A stretch of 64,000 nt of DNA, taken from contig NZ_FWXY01000014.1 of assembly GCF_900176365.1 (NCBI RefSeq), positions 83,847 through 147,846 on the forward strand, in the 5' to 3' direction. The translations under genes were made by a program, and so were the position numbers. This document shows, one piece after another, positions 20,401-27,074 of the stretch; the stretch's first letter is position 1, and each line of letters begins with the position of its first letter. The DNA comes from Desulfocicer vacuolatum DSM 3385 (GTDB lineage Bacteria > Desulfobacterota > Desulfobacteria > Desulfobacterales > Desulfobacteraceae). Under the pieces are notes generated by a model that was not told the origin of the DNA, did not search any database, and saw only the letters and a program-made list of their open reading frames with translations.

Positions 20401-20670
20401 TCCGGTCTTGTGGAGGTGGTGCGGGAGCTGTCTTTGGAGGATCGGGTTGTTCTGGATACCATTAACCGGGGCGGTGCCTTTGGAGAGATGGCCCTTTTAG
20501 ATGATTCCCCCCGGTCGGCAACCATACAGACGGTGGAATTTTCCCGGTTTTTGACCCTTCACAAACAGGCCTTTAACGAAACCGTGATGGAGTATCCCCG
20601 GATTGCATTACAGATATGTTCCATACTCAGCCAGCGTATCCGGCATCTGCACGGTAAAATTGATCAGTGA
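17446..20670 (+). CDS. Transporter-like membrane domain / HEAT repeats / cyclic-nucleotide-binding domain fusion
   Basis: 1074 residues. Residues about 15-420 contain about 11-12 membrane segments with similarity in layout to MFS or ATP/ADP-translocase-type carriers. Residues about 470-890 are helical HEAT-like repeats (for example PYLIHGDKRIRKAAVTALDI, VGDSDESIRELAAQRIRDA). Residues about 935-1065 form a cyclic-nucleotide-binding domain; its phosphate-binding cassette reads FGEMALLDDSPRSATI near residue 1011, keeping the Glu and Arg that bind cAMP/cGMP. The domain order suggests transport, or an inactive carrier used as a membrane sensor, gated by a cyclic nucleotide. It is coupled to the SUMF1-type gene upstream and sits between two nucleotidyl cyclases, so its ligand is probably made by its neighbours. 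The carried substrate is unknown. Confidence 0.8.
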   Translation: MTKKFLNMFKVYEDEIALLLWTVALLFIIRSAGTLLNNFAETAFLKRYGVEYLPVVNMINAVVTFFITGVLTAFTGRMAATRLLSRVFIICGVCITLMRLAIPLGFEIIYPVLFMMKSQFEMLQALMFWNLANDLYNTRQSKRLFPLVTAGGVVGMILGSFLTPWMASVFRMDNLLYVYLALTLSGAFLVNAMTSRFPTLIFSDHKTGGAKGRTPMIEEIKRVVPLIKESTLFKIVLVLTFMPNVVIPILNYQFNYAIDSQFASESGMIHFFGYFRGFLNIISLFILLFVGRIYGRWGISVALMFHPFNYAIALLGFLFRFDIFAAMYARMSINVIRTTINVPANAILMGLFPDSYRAMVRPFLRGTVVRAALFLGSGLILISTHYFDLHPRYLTLVALPFVIAWAAAPFVLKSAYTRILMDLMKTDMFEFKQFDGKQLAQIFKGGKIQEALINAFLKADGKNTVWYARLLKHFGIENFDSLILEKLPSQKESVQIALVNMLSKELEQEAMKQLLGQAHPDAHGVSIAAFSHLIQCENHCRIDALEKVPMEMFLNSANAGVRGHALACLWPKEPEKCAATLNAWLASPEDDDQRAGAVCAGFVGDDVVTPMLLNLLYASPSPGLIADLLVSLSKLGMEDINDVIFPYLIHGDKRIRKAAVTALDINDETAFGHALQRVGDSDESIRELAAQRIRDAKYQNNRIVVESLAVPDTRLRKGLFELLEHLDIKDGDIYHFARKGLENCYLYIAMGLNIDSLPTTPVRELVKTHLFQKKELILENVIRVLVIRDETGRMKTAWKGIFSLNQKHNANAIELLGDLLDRRLFDTMRPLLESPTPEVAVMEGRPFVTIPEFDSKGVEVFHRLVLSKDWVDVVMGLDLSLEDPELKEPVSFWETHDAFTSHHIIKEIEMIKHKKAADVKEKKGSSRQEISLAEKIMLLREIDIFSDLKVAELAAIAAVTEEVSYPPDEKVFKQNDVGDSVFMVISGLVEVVRELSLEDRVVLDTINRGGAFGEMALLDDSPRSATIQTVEFSRFLTLHKQAFNETVMEYPRIALQICSILSQRIRHLHGKIDQ

Positions 20671-20813
20671 TAAACTTTTCCCCGTGGAATTAACCAAAAG
20701 CTCATCAGTATGCCAAGTGTGTCTGTTGCAACTTTTGGTTGGAAGGCAAGCGCTGTGACTCCTTCCAACAAGGTGTATCAACATTGGAACCGGATCTGTT
20801 AAGGATTGTTTGC

Positions 20814-21734
20814 ATGGCATTAGACAGCAATAATAAATTGTATGAAATTTTATTGGATGTGGCAAAAAAAGTGTCCATGGGAGATTATGACAACGTAGAC
20901 AACCTCATGGAGCTGACCACCCGGGGTAAATATCCTCCCCAGGTGTCAGAGCTTGCCGAAGCCTTTGGCATGATGGTGGTTAAGATTGAATCCCGTGAAT
21001 TTAACCTTCAACAATTGCTTGAAAAGATAAAAAGTAAAAATAAAAAACTGGAAGAAACCCTCCAACGGGTCCAGTTATTGGAAGGTGTTCAGAGCCATTT
21101 GAGTAAATTTGTACCCAAATCAGTGCAGGATATCATTGAGGATAACCCTGAAAATCCGGATTTGAACAAACATGAAAAAGATTTGTCTGTATTGTTTCTT
21201 GATATTGCCGGGTACACCAAAATGAGTGAAAATATCTCCCAGGAAAAAATGAATTATCTCATTGAAACTTATTTCAGCGAATTTTTGAACATTATTGCCG
21301 AAAATAAAGGCGATATCAATGAAACCGCCGGTGACGGCCTCATGATTCTTTTCCAGGATGAAAATCCCCGGACCCATGCCGTTAATGCGGTTTCCGCCGC
21401 CATCGGTATCCAGAAAAAAACGCTTGTTATCAATGAATCCTTAAAGAAAAAATATGATCCGGTGATGGTGAACATGGGCATTAATTCCGGTAAAGCGTCC
21501 GTGGGTTCCACCCGTTTCAAGGGGGTTGCCGGAGATCGATGGACCTATACGGCATCCGGACCTGTCACCAATATTGCGGCCCGGGTCTGTTCAGTGTCAA
21601 AGGGAGGTGAGATTCTGGTGACATCTTCAACATCGCGTCACATTGAAGACAGATTTAAACTGGGATCACCCAGGGAACAGGCCTTGAAAAATGTCAGTAA
21701 GCCCATTCAGCTCCGGGAGATCATTGTTGAGTAA
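20814..21734 (+). CDS. Soluble class III nucleotidyl cyclase
   Basis: 306 residues from ATG at 20814, preceded by AAGGA 9 bases upstream. A TTG at 20739 would add 25 residues, but it is less likely. The N-terminal 90 residues are helical with a coiled-coil stretch (KIKSKNKKLEETLQRVQLLE) just before the catalytic domain, a common dimerising signalling helix. The catalytic domain (about 115-290) has the metal aspartates in VLFLDIAGYT (near residue 124) and ETAGDGLMILF, and SGPVTNIAARV near 250. As in the other cyclase at 14855, Glu replaces the canonical adenine-selecting Lys. No membrane segment is seen. It lies 143 bp after the cNMP-binding transporter gene, on the same strand. Confidence 0.85.
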   Translation: MALDSNNKLYEILLDVAKKVSMGDYDNVDNLMELTTRGKYPPQVSELAEAFGMMVVKIESREFNLQQLLEKIKSKNKKLEETLQRVQLLEGVQSHLSKFVPKSVQDIIEDNPENPDLNKHEKDLSVLFLDIAGYTKMSENISQEKMNYLIETYFSEFLNIIAENKGDINETAGDGLMILFQDENPRTHAVNAVSAAIGIQKKTLVINESLKKKYDPVMVNMGINSGKASVGSTRFKGVAGDRWTYTASGPVTNIAARVCSVSKGGEILVTSSTSRHIEDRFKLGSPREQALKNVSKPIQLREIIVE

Positions 21735-21763
21735 TTGACGGGGGCAAAAAATTGTGATTATCC

Positions 21764-21794
21764 ACACCCCCTGGGCTGAAGGCCCAGGGGGTGT
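21764..21794 (+). terminator. Rho-independent terminator after the cyclase gene
   Basis: A 13-bp perfect GC-rich stem (ACACCCCCTGGGC / GCCCAGGGGGTGT, loop TGAAG) followed by TTTT. It ends the cyclase transcript and lies between convergent genes. Confidence 0.85.
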
Positions 21795-21807
21795 TTTGAT
21801 TCACATT

Positions 21808-22011
21808 CTATGAACCTTCTATTTCACACTTATCGTTGAGATGAACCCGGATAAAGTAAACGCCAAGTGCTGCCACCGGGATTGCAAGCAAAAAGCCCAC
21901 CACCGGAAGCAGGGTAAAACCGATGATCACAAGGGCCAGGGCGCCTATTAATAAAAGCGATCCAATCATTAATTTTGACATTCTTTCGGGAAGACATTCA
22001 TTCATTTTCAT
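21808..22011 (-). CDS. Small membrane protein of unknown function
   Basis: 67 residues; GGAG lies 6 bases before the ATG at 22011. Two closely spaced hydrophobic segments (about residues 14-33 and 36-54) form a helical hairpin, followed by a short charged tail. No recognised domain. It is convergent with the cyclase gene and isolated on its strand. Confidence 0.6.
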   Translation of the reverse strand: MKMNECLPERMSKLMIGSLLLIGALALVIIGFTLLPVVGFLLAIPVAALGVYFIRVHLNDKCEIEGS

Positions 22012-22136
22012 GGGCGACTCCTTTTTTATAAAATAGATGGCAGATTTGTCTGCCTCAGTAAAAAAATGAAACGCTTATGACTCCTGTCGGCTGGATGGTG
22101 TTTCAATGTGGCCGGCCAGCCAGACAAGGTGGTTTA

Positions 22137-22320
22137 CTCAACTTTCGGGCTTCATTTCAAAGGCGGCATTTTTAAATGTACCGATGGGCTCAGTGTGCCG
22201 ACGGGGTCAGGCTTTTGTTGTTGATGTTATCGACCAAGGCCTTTGCCAACGAAAAAAGCCTCGATAATGTCAATAACGAAAGCCTGACCCCACCACGAAA
22301 TGCGAACACCGAAAGTTGAG
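22137..22320 (-). mobile_element. 184-bp MITE-like element, copy 4 (inverted)
   Basis: Reverse orientation relative to the other three copies, flanked by 8-bp direct repeats GTGGTTTA. It lies downstream of the PP-loop gene, with the flanking small membrane gene further left. Confidence 0.85.
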
Positions 22321-22393
22321 GTGGTTTAAAAGTTCAACTTTAATGATTTTTAATGCAATTAAGATGCCAATGGTTGCTTTTTCCCGGATAATG

Positions 22394-23533
22394 TTAAAGC
22401 TTAAGGCTTTTTTGTTTGTTCAGTAATTTTTCAATGGTGTTAACCAGATCCATACGCCCCTGTTTTCTCAATAGCGGTAACACCGCCTGATAATAGGGCG
22501 GACGTTTACGGATGGTGATGTCATATTTGGCGATCATATCCGGGGTAACATCATTTTCCACAAAGGCGTCTGTTTTATCAAGGGCACCAATGGCCAGAAG
22601 TTCAATCATGGTGCGCACGCATTTTTCGCACACCCCGCAGTTCAGGCGATGGGGCACATTGGCAAGACACACCCTGAAATTGTTCAGCGCCACCTCCCAG
22701 CCTGCCACAATTTTTATTTTATCCAGCCGGGACTGATCATGGTCCCGGTGGCGGATGCGCATGTCATGGCTGGAGTATTCCGGATCCCTTAACGGGTGGG
22801 ATGCATTGGGATGAAGATAGGAAACATCGTAGCAGGAGCCGATGTAAACCATGTGCAGAACTTTTGCAAAGGCGTGGGAGATGGAAGCCAGCACAGCACC
22901 GAAAAAATTTTCCAGCCACAAAACCCGGTTGTCGCAAAGATGCCGGATGTTGGTGTACACTGGTACCAGCTCAACATCTGCGGCATCGGTGATCCGGGTG
23001 ATGGCGGTGACAGCCCGGTCGTACACATGATATTTCATGCCCCGCTCCACCACACCGCCAATGTCAAATCCATGGATAAAAAGTCCCTCTTTAATTGAAC
23101 CCGGGTGGGAGGCAGGGTAGCGCAGTCGGTTAAGTCGCAGGGCTGCCAGGGAATCCATACCCCCGGACATGACCATGCCGGCATGCCTGTTATCGGAAAA
23201 CAGTGCGTGATCCAGCACATCGGTTTCAATTTTCAGCGGAGTATAATCCCCCTTGCTCCACACCTGGGTGATGGCCATGGCAATGTTAAGCCCCTCCAGC
23301 AGGGTGGGGCAGATTTTTTCATCCATTTTAATTCTTTTTTCATGGAAATGCATGGCCGGGATGAGGCATCCCACCAGAAAGGCATGGGGATTTAATGACA
23401 GCTTATCTGCTGTGGCATGGGGGGTTTTGATGAAAATGGTTTTTCCGGGATGGTCACTTTCTTCAAATTGCACCCTGGCACTGATCTGGGTGAATGCATG
23501 GTCTTTTGTCCGGTTCAGTTGCGAGATAATCAT
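22394..23533 (-). CDS. PP-loop ATPase, QueC/asparagine-synthetase-like
   Basis: 379 residues. The PP-loop SGGMDSLAALRL near residue 123 is the ATP-pyrophosphatase signature of the adenine-nucleotide alpha-hydrolase fold (QueC, NadE, AsnB). Near residue 285 a CLANVPHRLNCGVCEKCVRT segment gives C-x9-C-x2-C-x2-C-x-R, like the zinc site of QueC. No glutaminase domain is present. Such enzymes activate a carboxyl or carbonyl by adenylation and add a nitrogen or sulfur group. It begins 15 bases after the RimK-type ATP-grasp stop codon and is the third gene of a minus-strand operon (GNAT, ATP-grasp, PP-loop). The setting points to modification of a small peptide-like metabolite rather than to queuosine; no other queuosine genes are nearby. 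Confidence 0.8.
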   Translation of the reverse strand: MIISQLNRTKDHAFTQISARVQFEESDHPGKTIFIKTPHATADKLSLNPHAFLVGCLIPAMHFHEKRIKMDEKICPTLLEGLNIAMAITQVWSKGDYTPLKIETDVLDHALFSDNRHAGMVMSGGMDSLAALRLNRLRYPASHPGSIKEGLFIHGFDIGGVVERGMKYHVYDRAVTAITRITDAADVELVPVYTNIRHLCDNRVLWLENFFGAVLASISHAFAKVLHMVYIGSCYDVSYLHPNASHPLRDPEYSSHDMRIRHRDHDQSRLDKIKIVAGWEVALNNFRVCLANVPHRLNCGVCEKCVRTMIELLAIGALDKTDAFVENDVTPDMIAKYDITIRKRPPYYQAVLPLLRKQGRMDLVNTIEKLLNKQKSLKL

Positions 23534-23548
23534 AGACGGCCTTTTAAA

Positions 23549-24451
23549 TTATTCATTATTTGTCCGCTTGTGGCGGTTTATACGGTGGCACACATGCTCA
23601 ATGATTTTTCCGGCAATATCAATATGGGTGGCCTCTTCCAGTCCCCGGAACCCCGGGGAATAGTTTACCTCCATAATATATGGTCTTCCCTCTGCCGTAA
23701 TAATCAGATCCACCCCGGAAATTTCCAGATGACACGCCCTGGTGGCCTTGATGGCCATTGTTTTCCATTCAGCGGATAGATCTACGCATTGGGCCTTGCC
23801 GTTAAGATGAAAATTACTTCTGAATTCTCCCTTTCCCGGGGATAAGGCCATGGCCCCGATGACCTCATTTCCCACCACCAGAATGCGCAGATCCCTGCGG
23901 TTTTCCGGTGGAATAAAACGCTGGACCACGGCACCTTTTTTTTCTTTTAGCAATGTGTGGCAAAGCTTGGAAATATCATCGTTCCCGGTGATTTTAAAAA
24001 CCCCTTCACCTCCCATACCGTCCATTTTTTTGGCAATGACCGGATAGCCGCCCAAAAGTGTCACGGCCCGGTGGAACCCCTCTTCGGCAGTAATAAAAAA
24101 GGTGTCTGGTACCGGCAGGTCTGCCGCAGCCAGGGTCTGGAGGGTGATGTACTGGTTTCTGGCAATGGTGATGCCTTCAACTCCGTTGATCAGAGGAATA
24201 TTCAGGTGCATCAATTGGCGGAGCAGGGCCATACCATACTCCCCCATGGGTGAACCTTGTCTGGGTAACACCACATCCAGAGGAGAAACAAGGTCATTAA
24301 CGGTGTATTGAAATTTACCTTTACCAATGCCGGACAACATTTTGTAAGGATTGATCAGGCAAATCTTGCATCCCTGTTGTTCTGCGGCCTGGGCAAGTCG
24401 CATGGTGGGATGAAATGAATAATCATTAACGGTCATGATGCCGATGTTCAT
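23549..24451 (-). CDS. RimK-type ATP-grasp ligase
   Basis: 300 residues, usual for RimK-like amidoligases that join an amino acid to a carboxylate using ATP. The pre-ATP-grasp domain covers about 1-100. The ATP-grasp core holds YPVIAKKMDGMGGEGVFKI (ATP-binding Lys and glycine-rich loop, near 135-150), DLRILVVGNEVIGAM, and the Mg-binding PYIMEVNYSPGF near 262. The start overlaps the stop of the GNAT gene by 4 bases, and the PP-loop gene follows after 15 bases: one operon. The last residues (after HRIN) are encoded by a decayed copy of the palindromic repeat, a foreign tail. Substrate unknown. Confidence 0.88.
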   Translation of the reverse strand: MNIGIMTVNDYSFHPTMRLAQAAEQQGCKICLINPYKMLSGIGKGKFQYTVNDLVSPLDVVLPRQGSPMGEYGMALLRQLMHLNIPLINGVEGITIARNQYITLQTLAAADLPVPDTFFITAEEGFHRAVTLLGGYPVIAKKMDGMGGEGVFKITGNDDISKLCHTLLKEKKGAVVQRFIPPENRRDLRILVVGNEVIGAMALSPGKGEFRSNFHLNGKAQCVDLSAEWKTMAIKATRACHLEISGVDLIITAEGRPYIMEVNYSPGFRGLEEATHIDIAGKIIEHVCHRINRHKRTNNE

Positions 24452-25821
24452 TTGTGTAATTTTTCCATGTTGCTGTTAATCATCTGTTCCGGCATCCAGA
24501 TACCGGCGGGTTTTCCCATTTGTTCACTGTAATAGGTGACCACTTTGCGGGTTTTGTTTCGTATGGCAATTTTCTGGGTGGCAGTGTTATCCTCACTGAT
24601 GATGGAAAAAATTTTGTGATCTTCTGCCCGGGCCGTCAATCCTTCCAGAAGTTTTGCCCCCACCCCCAATGCCCGGTATTCCGGCCTCACCGAGGTATAC
24701 CCCCGTTCCAGAAAATGGGTAAAATCCATGTTTGATATTTTATTAATTCGTTCAATAAAGGGTTTTCTGGGGCGTTTTAAACTGGAATTCCCCACAATTA
24801 CCCCGTTTTCCATGGCATAGGCAATGAGAAAGGCCCGCTCCAGGTTGTATCTCACCCATTTTGTGGCCACAGATCCACCCGCCTCCACCATTTTGCATAT
24901 TTCATCTAAATATTTCGGCGGCAGGTTTTCCGGTTTTTCAAAATAAAAGGTGATATCCTTTCCCAGGGAAAAAATTGTTCCACAGGCCGTATCCACCCGC
25001 ATGGGAAAAAGTTCTTTGCGGGAATAGCAGGTGAGGTAACCCAGTAAACGGGTGGGATCATTCAGGGCCTGCCACAGGGGAATCCCCGGCAGTTGTTCAA
25101 CATCGCTGTAAGGTATTTCCATGTCAAGCCTGGGACGGGCATTAAAATCATCATTTTTTTTTGTTGCCCGGGAGATTACTGCCATTTCATGGGAATGGGC
25201 AATGTTGGGGTTGGAAAGGACAAAGGAGAAAAAGGGGGGTGTTTTTGAAATATTTTCATTAAAGCCAAGAATAAAGTGATTCCATATTCCTTTTTTGGAC
25301 AGTTGCCATAACGCTTTGGTCTCCAATTTTTTTTCCGGATGGGGAATCTGCCATTGGATCATGCAAAGGGTGGAAATGGTAAAAAAATTTTCTGCAAGCT
25401 CAAACGGGGGCTTTCCATCCCGGATTACCCGGGTAATACCCATGGTAATATTTTTTTTGCGGTGAATTGCTTCCAACACCCGGAATAGAAAATCGTCACT
25501 TTCAAAAGGCATTTCAAAGAAAAGCGCATCTGCCCGGGTGGCATCAATACTTTGGATGATGTTGTTGATAAAAGAATCAATGTCCGGGTGGAAATCTTCT
25601 TTTTTGGTGCAATAGGGTGTTGGGGACGGTTCGGGAATTTTTTTTCTGGAATTTTCCGGTGGGCAGTCAGGAAGATGATGATCCATGGCGACATCATGGG
25701 AGATAAGGCTCATTTGGGTGGTTGCCGGGGGAAAAATCGGCTGGAATTTATCCAGGGGAGGATCAATTTCCGGGGGTTGTTTTGAATGGATCAATAAAAT
25801 ATTTTTTTTTATATGTTTCAT
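24448..25821 (-). CDS. GNAT-domain protein with unknown N-terminal domain
   Basis: 457 residues. Residues about 1-290 form a domain I cannot assign: a lysine-rich start, a proline-rich segment, then a mixed fold containing FFEMPFESDDFLFRVLEAI. Residues about 310-440 are a GNAT N-acyltransferase domain whose acetyl-CoA-binding motif reads VRPEYRALGVGAKLLEGL near 385. GNAT folds acetylate amines and in some peptide pathways act as aminoacyl or amide ligases. It is the first gene of the operon, overlapping the RimK-type gene by 4 bases. Divergent from the GshB-like gene at 26034, with a 212-bp shared promoter region. Confidence 0.75.
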   Translation of the reverse strand: MKHIKKNILLIHSKQPPEIDPPLDKFQPIFPPATTQMSLISHDVAMDHHLPDCPPENSRKKIPEPSPTPYCTKKEDFHPDIDSFINNIIQSIDATRADALFFEMPFESDDFLFRVLEAIHRKKNITMGITRVIRDGKPPFELAENFFTISTLCMIQWQIPHPEKKLETKALWQLSKKGIWNHFILGFNENISKTPPFFSFVLSNPNIAHSHEMAVISRATKKNDDFNARPRLDMEIPYSDVEQLPGIPLWQALNDPTRLLGYLTCYSRKELFPMRVDTACGTIFSLGKDITFYFEKPENLPPKYLDEICKMVEAGGSVATKWVRYNLERAFLIAYAMENGVIVGNSSLKRPRKPFIERINKISNMDFTHFLERGYTSVRPEYRALGVGAKLLEGLTARAEDHKIFSIISEDNTATQKIAIRNKTRKVVTYYSEQMGKPAGIWMPEQMINSNMEKLHK

Positions 25822-26033
25822 GGTGAGAGTATGTTACTTTATTTTTACGTGATTTTCAATGGATTAAACAGGTTAAAAGCGTTTTATGTAAATTCTCAAT
25901 AACCTCGGGTTGATACCCCCTGACAGTGCTTTAAATGCCGGATGATATTCAGAACGGATACTTGAATACCCGGACTTATTGAGATCTTACCGTTTTATCG
26001 TCTGATGAATCAAAAAGATTTTTTGGGAACCTT
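25822..26033. promoter_or_regulatory. Divergent promoter region of the ATP-grasp/GNAT locus
   Basis: A 212-bp AT-rich spacer between divergent starts. I see no sigma-54 motif or strong -35/-10 pair, so only the position supports the call. Confidence 0.4.
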
Positions 26034-27014
26034 ATGAAAATAGCTTTTTTAATGGATCACCTGCGCAGTATTGATCCTGTCTGGGAGACCACCTCCCATT
26101 TAATGTATGAGTGCAACCAGCGTGGACACACTGTTTTTTTTCTGGAACCCCATGACCTTTATATAAGAGATAACGGGGTGGTGGCCAGGATGCACAACAT
26201 CACCGTGCAAAAGGATTTATCCATTAAAGCTTACTGGGATGCCCTTATTGACTGCCTGGTCCAGGATGAGCTTATTTTTGAAACGGTCATTGAACTGGAT
26301 GTTATTTTTTTAAGAAAAGATCCTCCCATCAATTATCAGGTCATGGAGTTCTTAGGCCCTGTGTGTGATCGGGTTTTTGTCATGAATCGTCCCATGGGTC
26401 AAATCAAAGGTAACAGTAAAGTCTATACCTTGAATTTTGCCCATATTATCCCCCAGACCCATATTTCAAGGGATCCCAAACGTCTGCGGCGAATTATTGA
26501 TAATTTCGGGGGTGACATGATTATAAAGCCCCTTCAGGGACATGGCGGGGAGGGAGTCATCAAGGTAAGCAATCGTGACCCTGAAAATTTAAATTCCTTG
26601 ATTAACTATTATATCCGGGCCAATCGACCCTATCCCCAGCGTCAGCCCATCATGGTGCAGGAATACCTGGAAGATGTTAAAAAGGACGGGGACGTAAGAA
26701 TACTGCTGCTTAACGGGGATATCCTCGGTGCCATGAAACGTAAATCCGTGTCCGAAGATTTCAGAACCAATGTTCATGCCGGGGCCGAAGTGCTTTTCCA
26801 TGAAATAACACCTGCCCAGAAATCAATCTGCGATATCATTAAGCCCAGACTCATGGAAGATGGGCTTTATTTTGTGGGGATTGATGTCATTGGAGACAAA
26901 CTTCTTGAAATTAATTGTGTCAGTCCCGGTGGCATTCCCCGGATCAATCAACTCACCGGGCAGAAGATTGAAACCCGGGTGATTGATTTTATTGAGCATA
27001 AGATTTTTAAATAA
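26034..27014 (+). CDS. Glutathione-synthetase-like (GshB-type) ATP-grasp ligase
   Basis: 326 residues, close to GshB length (about 315). The N-terminus (MKIAFLMDHLRSIDP, RGHTVFFLEPHDLYIRD) and C-terminus (DKLLEINCVSPGGIPRINQLTG) follow the GshB pattern closely. IIKPLQGHGGEGVIKV is the ATP-grasp glycine loop and DVRILLLNGDI the following strand. GshB adds glycine to gamma-glutamylcysteine, but no gshA is visible and the neighbours are another ATP-grasp, a PP-loop ATPase, a GNAT and a peptide transporter, so a different dipeptide-type product is equally possible. The TAA stop coincides with the first bases of palindromic repeat R5. Confidence 0.85.
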   Translation: MKIAFLMDHLRSIDPVWETTSHLMYECNQRGHTVFFLEPHDLYIRDNGVVARMHNITVQKDLSIKAYWDALIDCLVQDELIFETVIELDVIFLRKDPPINYQVMEFLGPVCDRVFVMNRPMGQIKGNSKVYTLNFAHIIPQTHISRDPKRLRRIIDNFGGDMIIKPLQGHGGEGVIKVSNRDPENLNSLINYYIRANRPYPQRQPIMVQEYLEDVKKDGDVRILLLNGDILGAMKRKSVSEDFRTNVHAGAEVLFHEITPAQKSICDIIKPRLMEDGLYFVGIDVIGDKLLEINCVSPGGIPRINQLTGQKIETRVIDFIEHKIFK

Positions 27015-27056
27015 CCGCCACGGGCAGACCGTGCCTGATTCGGTTTTGCCCATAAT
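27011..27056 (+). repeat. Composite palindromic repeat, truncated copy R5
   Basis: Head only (ATAACCGCCACGGGCAGACC through TTTTGCCCATAA). Its TAA is the stop codon of the GshB-like gene. The GAAATAC hairpin part is missing. Confidence 0.7.
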
Positions 27057-27074
27057 TTTTTCGGATTTTTTTAT

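Noticed and set aside
26034..27014. Firm assignment as gshB
   Set aside because: Sequence is GshB-like, but no gshA is seen and the neighbours suggest another product; symbol withheld.
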